This document shows positions 56,419 to 64,000 of a stretch of DNA of 64,000 bases, in pieces (positions within the stretch are counted from its first letter, which is position 1; the number at the start of each line of letters is the position of its first letter). A program made the translations under genes and the position numbers. The stretch spans positions 1-64,000 of the forward strand of contig NZ_AOLG01000008.1 of assembly GCF_000336815.1 (NCBI RefSeq), given 5' to 3'. The notes below the pieces were generated by a model. It was not told the DNA's origin, made no database searches, and saw nothing but the letters and a program-made list of their open reading frames with translations. Origin of the DNA: Haloferax prahovense DSM 18310 (lineage in GTDB: Archaea; Halobacteriota; Halobacteria; Halobacteriales; Haloferacaceae).

Positions 56419-57579
56419 TCAGATAACGCCAGCGGAGAACAGCGCGTACGACGCGAGGGCCGAAAGCGAGGGCGTGAGCATCCAGAAGAAGATGACCCGC
56501 CCGGTCGTGCCGGGGTCGAACAGATCCTGCGCGGAGAGTTCGTCGGGGGCTTCCTCGCCCATCTTCGGCACCTCGTCCTCGCGTTCGACGGTGAGGGCAT
56601 TGACCGATACCTGCGGGGCCTCGCCGCCGCTCAGGGCCTCGCCGAGAGTGACGGTTCGGGTCGCCCGTCCCCAGCCGAGGCCGACGATGCACATCGTCGC
56701 GCTCACGGCGAGGCTGGCGGGGATACCGATGGCCGACAGGAAGGAGATGAGCGACGCGCTCACCGTCTCGACGATGAGCGCCGCGAGGATGGGCAACTGC
56801 GTGAGGTCGTTGCCGACGGTGTCGAGCGTCCGACGGGCGATGGTGAACGCGCCGAGACCGATGGCGCCGCCGGCGATGAGGATGCCCGTGTTCATCTCGA
56901 CCGCGCCGTTGCCGACGAGCGGGGCGACCGCGTTGGCGACGTTCGACGCGCCCGCGGAGAACGCCATGTAACAGGCGACGACGACGACGAGGACGGTGCT
57001 CCCGAACTCGCGGTACGTCGTGTTCGGCCCGAGTCGCGGTCGCGGAACGCCGCCGTCGCGGTCGAGCCTGACGAGGGCACCGGGGCTCTGGTCGAGTTTG
57101 AGCCACGCATCGAGGTAAGGGTAGATGTACCGACCGATGACCGCGCAGATCCAGAAGGCGATGACGGGCGCGACGATCCACCACGAGATGATTTCGAGCA
57201 TCACGCGGGAGTCGAGCGACCCGTTGGCGAGGCCGAGACCCGCGATGGCCCCGACCGCCGTCATCGACGTGGAGGCGGGGACGCCGAAGGGGTTAGAGAC
57301 CAACAGCGCGAGGCCGACGAAAAAGAGGACGGCGACGCTCGCCGCGAGGGTGAACTCGCTTTGCGGGACGATTTCGCCGCCCATCTTGGCGACGACCTCC
57401 CTCCCGAGCGTCCACCCACCGAGGAGCGCGAACCCCGTCATCAGGGCCGCTGCGGCGAGTTTCCCGAGTACACCGCTCCCGACCGCGGGACCGAAGGCGA
57501 CCCCCGTGGACGAGCCGCCGATGTTGAACCCGACGAACACTGCCACCAGGAGACCGACGAAGAGGAGTGCTTCTACCAC
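56419..57579 (-). CDS. PiT-family inorganic phosphate transporter
   Basis: 386 aa, GTG start. Two copies of the family signature occur: FVGFNIGGSSTGVAFGPAVG near the N-terminus and MAFSAGASNVANAVAPLVGN in the second half. About ten helices, with a soluble loop in the second half. It couples phosphate uptake to H+ or Na+. The GTG is supported by a CTTTTATTCC box (57600-57608), 25 bases upstream, so the transcript is leaderless. It stands alone, with no PhoU-like partner gene adjacent. Confidence 0.94.
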   Translation of the reverse strand: MVEALLFVGLLVAVFVGFNIGGSSTGVAFGPAVGSGVLGKLAAAALMTGFALLGGWTLGREVVAKMGGEIVPQSEFTLAASVAVLFFVGLALLVSNPFGVPASTSMTAVGAIAGLGLANGSLDSRVMLEIISWWIVAPVIAFWICAVIGRYIYPYLDAWLKLDQSPGALVRLDRDGGVPRPRLGPNTTYREFGSTVLVVVVACYMAFSAGASNVANAVAPLVGNGAVEMNTGILIAGGAIGLGAFTIARRTLDTVGNDLTQLPILAALIVETVSASLISFLSAIGIPASLAVSATMCIVGLGWGRATRTVTLGEALSGGEAPQVSVNALTVEREDEVPKMGEEAPDELSAQDLFDPGTTGRVIFFWMLTPSLSALASYALFSAGVI

Positions 57580-57599
57580 GGAGCTACCTACTGGCGCGG

Positions 57600-57608
57600 G
57601 AATAAAAG
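57600..57608 (-). promoter_or_regulatory. TATA box of the phosphate transporter gene
   Basis: CTTTTATTC on the minus strand, 25 bases before the GTG at 57579. It decides the GTG start and predicts a leaderless transcript. Confidence 0.6.
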
Positions 57609-57683
57609 GAACGGCGGTCGGTGGCCGGTCAGTCCGCCGACGCGGCGGCCGGGAACGACTCGCCCGAGGCGAGCGCGCTCAGT

Positions 57684-58979
57684 TCAGTTCGACGCGGCGC
57701 GAATGGCCTGGTCGAGGTCGTCGATGATGTCGTCGACGTCCTCGATGCCGACCGACAGGCGGACCATGTCGGGCGTGACGCCCGCGGCGGCCTGTTCGTC
57801 TTCCGTGAGCTGCTGGTGCGTCGTGGACGACGGGTGGATGACGAGCGTCTTCGCGTCGCCGACGTTGGCGAGGAGCGACGCGAGTTCGACGTTGTTGACG
57901 GTGCCCTTGGCGGCCTCGTAGCCGTCGGTGAGGCCGAAGGTAATCATGCCGCCGTAGCCGCCTTCCAGGTACTTCGAGGCCTCCTCGTGGGTCTCGTGGG
58001 ATTCGAGGCCGGGGTAGTTCACCCACGACACCTTCTCGTGGTCGTCGAGGAACTCCGCGACGGCCTGCGCGTTCTCGCAGTGCGCGCGCATCCGAAGCGG
58101 GAGCGATTCGAGCTTTTCGAGCGTCTGCCACGCGTCGAACGGCGACTGGGCGTTGCCGAGGTCGCGCAGGCCGCGGGCGATGCCGGCGTAGGTGAAGCCG
58201 GCGGGACCGAACGTCTCGTCGAAGTTGACGCCGTGGTACGCCGGGTTCGGCTTCGCGATTTCGGGGTAGTCGTCGGCGTACTCGTCCCACGGGAAGGTGC
58301 CGCCGTCGATGAGGATGCCGCCGATGGTCGTGCCGGCCCCGTGAATCCACTTCGTCGTGGACTGCCAGACGAGGTCCGCGCCGTGCTCGATGGGGTTACA
58401 GAGGTACGGCGTGGCGAACGTGTTGTCCACGAACAGCGGCGTCCCGTGGTCGTGGGCGACCTCGGCGATGGCCTCGATGTCCGGCGTCACGAGCGCCGGG
58501 TTGCCGATGGTTTCGAGGTGGACGAACGCGGTGTCGTCGTCGATGGCTTCCTCGTAGGCGTCAACGTCGAGCGTGTCCACGAACCGGGTCGTGACGCCGC
58601 GGCGCTCGACGGTGTGGGTGAGGTAGGTGTAGGTCCCGCCGTACAGCGACGACGCGGAGACGATGTTGTCGCCGGCCGAGGCGAGCAGGAAGGTAGCGAG
58701 GTCGAACGCGGCCATCCCGGACGAGGTCGCGACCGCGCCCACGCCGCCTTCGAGCGACGCGAGGCGCTCCTGCAGCATCCCGACGGTGGGGTTCATCAGC
58801 CGCGAGTAGATGTGCCCCGGTTTTTCGAGGGCGAACTGCGCGGCGGCGTCGGCGGCGTCTTCGAAGACGTACGAGGTGGTCTGGTACAGCGGCGGGGCGC
58901 GCGCGCCCGTCGCGGAATCGGGACTCTGTCCGGCGTGGAGGCTCCGAGTGTGGAAGCCCGGGCTGTCGTCGTCGCTCAT
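57684..58979 (-). CDS. metY: O-acetylhomoserine sulfhydrylase-type enzyme (paralogue 1)
   Basis: 431 aa PLP enzyme of the Cys/Met family. Forms homocysteine from O-acetylhomoserine and sulfide, or related reactions. [40 protein letters not shown], the PLP-lysine motif VWQSTTKWIHGAGTTIGGIL, and GFTYAGIARGLRDLGNAQSP are MetY-like. It has HGAGTT after the lysine, unlike the CGS/CGL enzyme at 6166. It follows metX with 126 bases between and has its own GCTTTACC promoter. Two MetY-like genes flank metX, so substrates may differ. Confidence 0.92.
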   Translation of the reverse strand: MSDDDSPGFHTRSLHAGQSPDSATGARAPPLYQTTSYVFEDAADAAAQFALEKPGHIYSRLMNPTVGMLQERLASLEGGVGAVATSSGMAAFDLATFLLASAGDNIVSASSLYGGTYTYLTHTVERRGVTTRFVDTLDVDAYEEAIDDDTAFVHLETIGNPALVTPDIEAIAEVAHDHGTPLFVDNTFATPYLCNPIEHGADLVWQSTTKWIHGAGTTIGGILIDGGTFPWDEYADDYPEIAKPNPAYHGVNFDETFGPAGFTYAGIARGLRDLGNAQSPFDAWQTLEKLESLPLRMRAHCENAQAVAEFLDDHEKVSWVNYPGLESHETHEEASKYLEGGYGGMITFGLTDGYEAAKGTVNNVELASLLANVGDAKTLVIHPSSTTHQQLTEDEQAAAGVTPDMVRLSVGIEDVDDIIDDLDQAIRAASN

Positions 58980-59002
58980 ACCCGAACGTCGAATCGAACG
59001 GG

Positions 59003-59011
59003 GGTAAAGCG
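59003..59011 (-). promoter_or_regulatory. TATA box of metY (paralogue 1)
   Basis: GCTTTACC on the minus strand, about 27 bases before the ATG at 58979, fitting a leaderless transcript independent of metX. Confidence 0.5.
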
Positions 59012-59105
59012 GGGTGTCGGTCGCAATTCCCGCCGGCTTCTGCGACGTGGGACCGACGCGAAAGAGGAAAACCGCCGGGGAGAAGCAGGAACGACGGAGA
59101 GACCG

Positions 59106-60353
59106 TCAGCGCGAGAACAGCGAGGAGTGGACCGGTGCGAAGTCCTCCTCCTCGTCGGGTTCACCGCCGTCGGTCGCGGTGTCGGTCACGGCGCGGCCCG
59201 CGACGCCCTCGTCGACGAAGTCGCCGAGCGGCGGCCCGACCTTCTCTGGTTCGACGAGGAAGGCGTCGTGGCCGTGGTCGGACTCGACGACGTGGTGGGC
59301 GACCGGCACGTCGACGCGGCGGAACGCGCCCGCCAGCGACTCCGACTGCTCGGTCGTGAAGTGCCAGTCGCCGGTGAAGGAGACGAGGAGCGACTCGCCC
59401 TCGAAGGCGGCGAGGGCAGCCGCGTCGGACTCGTAGCCCTCCGAGAGGTCGAAGTCGTCCATGGCGCGCGTGAGGTACAGGTACGAGTTGGCGTCGAAGC
59501 GCTCGGCGAACTTCTCGGCCTGGTAGTCGAGGTAGGACTCGACCTCGCGGTACGGGAAGAACGCGGCCGCGGGGTCCGACGGGAAGGCGTCGCCGCGGTC
59601 CCCGCGGCCCGCGGAGCGCCGGCCGAACTTGCGCTCCATCGAGTCCTTCGAGAGGTACATCAGGTGGCCGAGTTGGCGGGCGAGTCCGAGGCCCGCGTCG
59701 GGCGTGGCGCGATCCTCGCCGTAGTAGTCGCCGCCGTTCCAGTTCGGGTCCGAGGTGATGGCGCGGCGAGCGACGGCGTCGATGCCGAGACACTGCGAAT
59801 CGAGGCGGGCCGCCGAGGCGACGACGGCGAGGCGCTCCACGTCGTCGGGGAACTGCACGGCCCAGTCGAGGGCGTTCATGCCGCCGACGGAGCCGCCGAC
59901 GACGGCGTGGAGGCGGCCGACGCCGAGGTGGTCGAGCAGGCGGCGCTGGGCGCGGGTCCAGTCGTGGACGGTGACCGGCGGGAAGTCGGTCCCCCACGGC
60001 TCGCCGTCGGGTCCCTCGCTCGCCGGGCCGCTCGTGCCGTAACACGACCCCGGGACGTTCACGCAGATGACGTAGTAGTCGTTCGTATCGAGCGCCTTGC
60101 CCGGCCCGACGATGTCGCCCCACCACGCGCGGGCCTGCCCGGAGACGCCCGACTCGGTGCCGTGGCCGGCGACGTGCTGGCTCCCGGTGAGACCGTGACA
60201 GACGAGGACCGCGTTCTGTCCGTCGAACTCGCCGTAGGCCTCGTAGGCGACCTTCAGGTCGGGCAGTATCTCGCCCGACTCGAACTCGTGTTCGCCGATG
60301 TCGACCACGTCGGATTCGACCCGGCGACCGGGCGTGGTTCGCGTGCGGCTCAT
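59106..60353 (-). CDS. metX: Homoserine O-acetyltransferase
   Basis: 415 aa alpha/beta hydrolase that acetylates homoserine, committing it to methionine. The nucleophile Ser is in [20 protein letters not shown], Asp in [20 protein letters not shown], and His in [40 protein letters not shown] and [20 protein letters not shown] are also typical. The ATG overlaps the stop of the MetY paralogue at 60350 (ATGA), so the pair is co-translated. An acidic loop near 250-270 ([20 protein letters not shown]) is longer than in bacteria. Succinyl specificity cannot be excluded. Confidence 0.94.
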   Translation of the reverse strand: MSRTRTTPGRRVESDVVDIGEHEFESGEILPDLKVAYEAYGEFDGQNAVLVCHGLTGSQHVAGHGTESGVSGQARAWWGDIVGPGKALDTNDYYVICVNVPGSCYGTSGPASEGPDGEPWGTDFPPVTVHDWTRAQRRLLDHLGVGRLHAVVGGSVGGMNALDWAVQFPDDVERLAVVASAARLDSQCLGIDAVARRAITSDPNWNGGDYYGEDRATPDAGLGLARQLGHLMYLSKDSMERKFGRRSAGRGDRGDAFPSDPAAAFFPYREVESYLDYQAEKFAERFDANSYLYLTRAMDDFDLSEGYESDAAALAAFEGESLLVSFTGDWHFTTEQSESLAGAFRRVDVPVAHHVVESDHGHDAFLVEPEKVGPPLGDFVDEGVAGRAVTDTATDGGEPDEEEDFAPVHSSLFSR

Positions 60354-61669
60354 GGCTCCTCCGGGCCCCCGTCGGCCTGCTGACGCAGGGCGTGTTCGAT
60401 TGCCTGGTCGAGGTCGGCGATGATGTCGTCGGCGTCCTCGATGCCGACAGACAGTCGAAGCATGTCGGGCGCGACGCCCGCGGCGCGCTGTTCGTCCATC
60501 GAGAGTTGGGCGTGCGTGGTCGACGCGGGGTGGATGAGGAGCGTCTTCGCGTCGCCGATGTTGGCGAGGAAGCTCACGAGGTCGACCGACTCGCAGACGG
60601 TCTTGGCGGCCCCGTAGGCCGCCTCGTCGTCCGCGCCGTCGAGGCCGAAGGTGACCATGCCGGCGTAGCCGCCCTGCAGGTACTCCGAGGCGAGGTCGTG
60701 GGTCTCGTGGTCCTCGAAGCCGGGGTAGGTGACCCACGCGACGCCGTCGCGGTCGCGGAGGAACTCGGCGACCTGCCGGGCGTTCTCGCAGTGGGCGCGC
60801 ATCCGGAGCGCGAGCGTCTCGACGCCCTGAAGCGTCTGCCAGGCGTCGAACGGCGACTGGCAACTGCCGGTGCTCCTGACGGCGCGCTGGCGGACGGCCT
60901 CGGCGAAGGCGCGCTCGCCGAACCGCTCGACGAAATCGACGCCGAAGGCGGGGTTCTCGCCGGAGAGTTCGTCGTAGTCGGCCGCGTCCCACGGGAAGGT
61001 GCCGCCGTCGACGACGACCCCGCCGACGGTCGTGCCGGAGCCGTGGAGCCACTTCGTCGTGGACTCCCAGACGATGTCCGCGCCGTGTTCGATGGGCCGA
61101 CAGAGTGCTGGTGTGGCGAACGTGTTGTCCACGACGAGCGGGACGCGGTTCTCGTGGGCGACCTCGGCGATGGCCTCGAAGTCCGGCGTCTTCAGCGAGG
61201 GGTTCGCCACCGTCTCGACGTGGACGAAGGCGGTGTCCTCGTCGATGGCGTCCTCGTAAGCGTCCACGTCGAGCGTCTCGACGGTCCGGGATTCGATACC
61301 GCGCCTGACGGCGGTCTTCGAGAAGTACGAGGCCGTGCCGCCGTACATATCCTCCGAGAGGACGACGTTGTCGCCGACCGACGCGAGAACGGTCGTGAGC
61401 GCGTCGAGCGCGCCCATCCCGGAGGCGGTGGCAACCGCGTCGACGCCCGATTCGAGGGCGGCGAGGCGGCGTTCGAGGATGCGGGTCGTCGGGTTGGAGA
61501 TGCGGGAGTAGACGTCGCCGTCGGCTTCGAGGGCGTACAGGTCCGCGGCGTGGTCCGCGTCGTCGAAGACGTACGACGTGGTCTGATAGAGTGGCGGGGC
61601 GCGGGCCCCTGTCGCCGGGTCCGGGTCCTGTCCGGCGTGGAGGCCGAGCGTGCGGAAGCCTCGGTTCAT
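60350..61669 (-). CDS. O-acetylhomoserine sulfhydrylase-type enzyme (paralogue 2)
   Basis: 439 aa paralogue of the MetY-type protein at 57684. Starts [20 protein letters not shown]; the PLP lysine is in [20 protein letters not shown]. The two paralogues align along their length (for example LHAGQ...[15 protein letters not shown] in both). It is the first gene of an operon with metX, whose start overlaps its stop. A GGTTATTCC box at 61696-61704 predicts a leader of about 5 bases. The pairing with metX suggests it uses O-acetylhomoserine directly. Confidence 0.92.
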   Translation of the reverse strand: MNRGFRTLGLHAGQDPDPATGARAPPLYQTTSYVFDDADHAADLYALEADGDVYSRISNPTTRILERRLAALESGVDAVATASGMGALDALTTVLASVGDNVVLSEDMYGGTASYFSKTAVRRGIESRTVETLDVDAYEDAIDEDTAFVHVETVANPSLKTPDFEAIAEVAHENRVPLVVDNTFATPALCRPIEHGADIVWESTTKWLHGSGTTVGGVVVDGGTFPWDAADYDELSGENPAFGVDFVERFGERAFAEAVRQRAVRSTGSCQSPFDAWQTLQGVETLALRMRAHCENARQVAEFLRDRDGVAWVTYPGFEDHETHDLASEYLQGGYAGMVTFGLDGADDEAAYGAAKTVCESVDLVSFLANIGDAKTLLIHPASTTHAQLSMDEQRAAGVAPDMLRLSVGIEDADDIIADLDQAIEHALRQQADGGPEEP

Positions 61670-61695
61670 GTATGAGGTGCATAATCTTCGACAGA

Positions 61696-61704
61696 GGAAT
61701 AACC
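61696..61704 (-). promoter_or_regulatory. TATA-like box of the metY2-metX operon
   Basis: GGTTATTCC on the minus strand, centred about 31 bases before the ATG at 61669. Confidence 0.45.
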
Positions 61705-61840
61705 GTCAGTTACGGCAAGCGTTGCCCGTGGTTAGGGGTGAAAAGCGGCGGCCAGTTCGGAGGGGAGCCCGGGAGAAACGAGACGCCCCGCGCCGGAGAG
61801 TAACTTGCATACCTCGGCGGCGCGAGGGAGGATATAACGC

Positions 61841-62494
61841 ATGAAGTGTCTCCGGGCCCACTTCGACGCCGACGAGAACCCGTTCGGGAGCCCGTACGAC
61901 GTGTTCGCGGTCGACGGCCGACACCCGTGCGGGGAGCTTCGCGACCTACGGCTCCGGCCCGACGGAACCGTGGTCGAACTCTGCGTCCTCGAAGACGCGC
62001 CGCCGGACGTCGAGGCGCGGCTGGCCGACCACCCCGATATCGTCGATTTCGACGCGGGCGAGACGGCCGACGGCGGTGTCGTCTGCCACGTTCATCTCGT
62101 CCCCGACGACGACGTGCGCCGCCTCCTCGAACTCGTGGACGAACACGACCTGCTTCTCGACACGCCGATTCGGCTCACCCGCGAGGGCGTCGTCGTCAAC
62201 GTCCTCGGGAGCCACGCGCAGCTCTCGGGCGCGGTCACGTCGCTGCCCGACTCGCTCACCGACGCGTTCTGCGTGGACGGCCTCTCGGACTACGAACCGG
62301 TCCGCGGCGGCGTCCGCGCGGACCTCACCGCCCGCCAGCGCGAAGTCCTCGACACCGCCGTCGAGCGCGGCTACTACGACATCCCGCGTCGGGTGTCGGT
62401 CGAGGAACTCGCCGGCGAACTCGGCTGCTCGCAGAGCACCGTCTCGGAACACCTCCGGAAGGTCGAATCGCGCGTGATGAATCGACTCGGGTGA
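61841..62494 (+). CDS. Bat-type helix-turn-helix regulator (HTH_10)
   Basis: 217 aa. The C-terminal about 55 residues (LTARQREVLDTAVERGYYDI, PRRVSVEELAGELGCSQSTV, SEHLRKVESRVMNRL) are the HTH domain of the haloarchaeal bacterio-opsin activator family. The N-terminal 150 residues are an uncharacterised sensory domain (CLRAHFDADENPFGSPYDVF). GGGAGGAT sits about 10 bases before the ATG. It is divergent from the metY2-metX operon and 99 bases before the P450 gene, so it could control either. Confidence 0.92.
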   Translation: MKCLRAHFDADENPFGSPYDVFAVDGRHPCGELRDLRLRPDGTVVELCVLEDAPPDVEARLADHPDIVDFDAGETADGGVVCHVHLVPDDDVRRLLELVDEHDLLLDTPIRLTREGVVVNVLGSHAQLSGAVTSLPDSLTDAFCVDGLSDYEPVRGGVRADLTARQREVLDTAVERGYYDIPRRVSVEELAGELGCSQSTVSEHLRKVESRVMNRLG

Positions 62495-62532
62495 CGGCCG
62501 CCGGCGTCGCGTCGCCGACTTGGTGGACCACC

Positions 62533-62540
62533 ATATAAAG
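62533..62540 (+). promoter_or_regulatory. TATA box of the P450 gene
   Basis: ATATAAAG is the strongest TATA match near here. It lies about 58 bases before the ATG at 62594, which predicts a leader of about 32 bases. Confidence 0.55.
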
Positions 62541-62593
62541 GGCCGGCCGGCATCGGCAGTAGCGCCATCCCGGTTCCGCCCGTAGCTTCATCC

Positions 62594-63946
62594 ATGTCAG
62601 AAGCGACGCAAGGCGGTCGAGAACGACCGCCGAGTCCCCCGTCGAAGCCCGTGGTCCACCACACCCTTCGGTACGCGGACGACCCGCTCGCGTTCGTCAC
62701 CGGGGTCGCCCGCGAGTACGGTCCGGTCGCCGAGTACGACATCGGCGGCATCTCGTTTTACCAGCTGAGCGACCCCGAACTCGTCGAGCACGTCCTCGTA
62801 CAGGAGAACCAGCGGTATATCAAAGGCGAGCTGTTTCAGGAATCGCTCGGGACGGTCCTCGGTGACGGCCTGCTCACGAGCGAAGGCGAGTTCTGGCGAC
62901 AGCAGCGCCACCTGATGCAGCCTGCGTTCCTCCCGCAGATGCTCCGGCGCTACAGCGAGGTAATGGTCGACTACACGGAGCGCATGCTGTCGTCGTGGGA
63001 AGACGGCGAGACGCGCGACATCCACGAAGACATGATGAGCCTCACCGTCGAAATCGCCGCGAAGACGCTGTTCGACGTGGACATCCGCGAGGAGGAGTCC
63101 GCCGTCGGCGACGCCCTCGAAACCGTCATGGACTACTCGTCGACCTCGCTGAAGCGCCCGGTGGACGTGCCCCGGTGGGTCCCCACCCCGCGCAACCGTC
63201 GGTATCAGCAGGCGCTGGACGACCTCACCGAGGTCGTCGGCCGAATCGTGACCGAGCACCGCGACGACGACCCCGACCCCGAGGCCAACGACGTCGTCTC
63301 ACTCCTGTTGACGTTCCGCGACGACGACGGCGAACCCCTGCCGGACGAGCAGATACGCGACGAACTCGTGACCATCCTCCTCGCCGGCCACGAGACGACC
63401 GCGCTGGCGCTCACCTACACGCTCCACCTCCTCGGGACGAACCCCGAGCAGGCGGCGACGCTCCGCGAGGAACTCGACACTGTCCTCGACGGCGAGCGCC
63501 CCGGCTTCGGCGACCTCGACGACCTGACCTACACCGAGCAGGTCGTCAAGGAGGGGATGCGGGTCTACCCGCCGGTGTGGGAACTCATCCGCGAGGCCGC
63601 CGAACTCGACACAGTCGGCGGCTATCGCGTCGAACCCGGCCAGACCGTCTCGGTCCAGCAGTGGGTGCTCCACCGCGACCCGCGGTTCTACGACGACCCC
63701 CTCGACTTCCGGCCGAGTCGGTGGACGAAGGCGTTCGAACGCGACCTCCCGAAGTACGCCTACTTCCCGTTCGGCGGCGGCCCGCGGCGGTGTATCGGCG
63801 ACCGCTTCGCCATGCTGGAAGCGCGTCTCGCGCTGGCAACGATTGCCCGGTCGTGGACGGTCGACCCGACCCACGACCTGTCGTTCGACCCCTCGATTAC
63901 GCTCCGACCCGAGGGGTCGGTCGAGATGGTCGTGAACCGCAGGTGA
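62594..63946 (+). CDS. Cytochrome P450
   Basis: 450 aa heme monooxygenase. I-helix oxygen-binding motif LAGHETTALALTYTLHLLG, ExxR motif VVKEGMRVYPPVWELIREAA, and the heme-cysteine loop FPFGGGPRRCIGDRFAMLEA are intact. No N-terminal membrane anchor, so it is soluble. It resembles the CYP174-type P450 of haloarchaea, but the substrate is unknown. It starts MSEATQGGRERPPSPPSKPV. Ferredoxin 7 kb away is one possible electron donor. The upstream Bat-type regulator is on the same strand. Confidence 0.96.
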   Translation: MSEATQGGRERPPSPPSKPVVHHTLRYADDPLAFVTGVAREYGPVAEYDIGGISFYQLSDPELVEHVLVQENQRYIKGELFQESLGTVLGDGLLTSEGEFWRQQRHLMQPAFLPQMLRRYSEVMVDYTERMLSSWEDGETRDIHEDMMSLTVEIAAKTLFDVDIREEESAVGDALETVMDYSSTSLKRPVDVPRWVPTPRNRRYQQALDDLTEVVGRIVTEHRDDDPDPEANDVVSLLLTFRDDDGEPLPDEQIRDELVTILLAGHETTALALTYTLHLLGTNPEQAATLREELDTVLDGERPGFGDLDDLTYTEQVVKEGMRVYPPVWELIREAAELDTVGGYRVEPGQTVSVQQWVLHRDPRFYDDPLDFRPSRWTKAFERDLPKYAYFPFGGGPRRCIGDRFAMLEARLALATIARSWTVDPTHDLSFDPSITLRPEGSVEMVVNRR

Positions 63947-64000
63947 GCGGTCGGCGGGAGTCGAGTCGTCGGCGCACAGTCTCATCCCCGGCTTCGCCCG

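Noticed and set aside
57621-60383. A 920-codon open frame on the plus strand
   Set aside because: It is antisense to metY and metX, has arginine/valine-rich shadow composition and no recognisable domain. Long antisense frames are common in GC-rich genomes with strong third-position bias.
1-64000. CRISPR arrays, insertion sequences, integrases, toxin-antitoxin or defence cassettes
   Set aside because: No regularly spaced repeats, transposase motifs, tRNA-linked attachment sites or defence-family proteins were seen; the content is housekeeping and transport.

Overview
The window is chromosomal DNA of an extremely halophilic archaeon, most like Haloferax. The support is high GC coding sequence, strongly acidic proteins with Asp/Glu-rich low-complexity stretches, many start codons lying 25-28 nt after a TATA-like box (leaderless transcripts), archaeal information-processing genes, a plant-type 2Fe-2S haloferredoxin, MC1 chromatin protein, a bacterio-opsin-activator-type HTH regulator and an archaeal prepilin peptidase. 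The gene order also recalls the Haloferax volcanii main chromosome, but that is memory and not a comparison. The first 18 bases equal a tagmentation adapter end, so position 1 is probably an assembly edge.

Layout. 0-3.4 kb: MC1, an AbrB-like small protein, pyrD, a membrane protein. 3.4-11.4 kb: valS, a cystathionine gamma-synthase/lyase, pheS-pheT. 11.4-20.5 kb: an FAD amine oxidase divergent from an ornithine cyclodeaminase homologue, endA-trpS, a NucS-like zinc-finger protein, a HAD phosphatase and a Ski2-family helicase. 20.6-27.4 kb: a 35-aa protein, lipA and the pdhABC-lpdA 2-oxoacid dehydrogenase operon. 27.4-36.2 kb: serB, serA, thrC, a TrmB-like regulator and several haloarchaeal unknowns. 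36.2-41.9 kb: cstA, an ArsA/Get3 ATPase with a small partner, a COG0523 metallochaperone, upp. 42-47.1 kb: a small zinc-finger protein and a TAXI-type TRAP transporter (binding protein, DUF1850, fused permease). 47.1-53.6 kb: an IMPACT-family protein, a 35-aa zinc-finger protein, an ACT protein, hisB, hisA and hisI interleaved with small membrane proteins, and a phosphoglucosamine mutase. 53.7-57.6 kb: pibD, a membrane protein, ferredoxin, a PiT phosphate transporter. 57.7-64 kb: metY-metX-metY, a Bat-type regulator and a cytochrome P450.

The genes group into amino-acid biosynthesis (Ser, Thr, His, Met/Cys), aminoacyl-tRNA synthesis (Val, Phe, Trp), and the lipoylated 2-oxoacid dehydrogenase with its lipoyl synthase. 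I see no insertion sequence, CRISPR array, rRNA, tRNA, prophage or defence island; this is core chromosome. The less ordinary content is regulatory and small-scale. Two genes (pdhA and a small zinc-finger gene) are preceded by what look like leaderless mini-ORFs that carry a Shine-Dalgarno sequence and end on the next start codon. Perfect palindromes sit on or beside the promoters of hisA, hisB, serA, cstA and the zinc-finger gene. Two small proteins (35 aa each) are supported by a promoter or a cysteine pattern. A NucS N-terminal-like domain is fused to three C4 zinc fingers without a nuclease domain.
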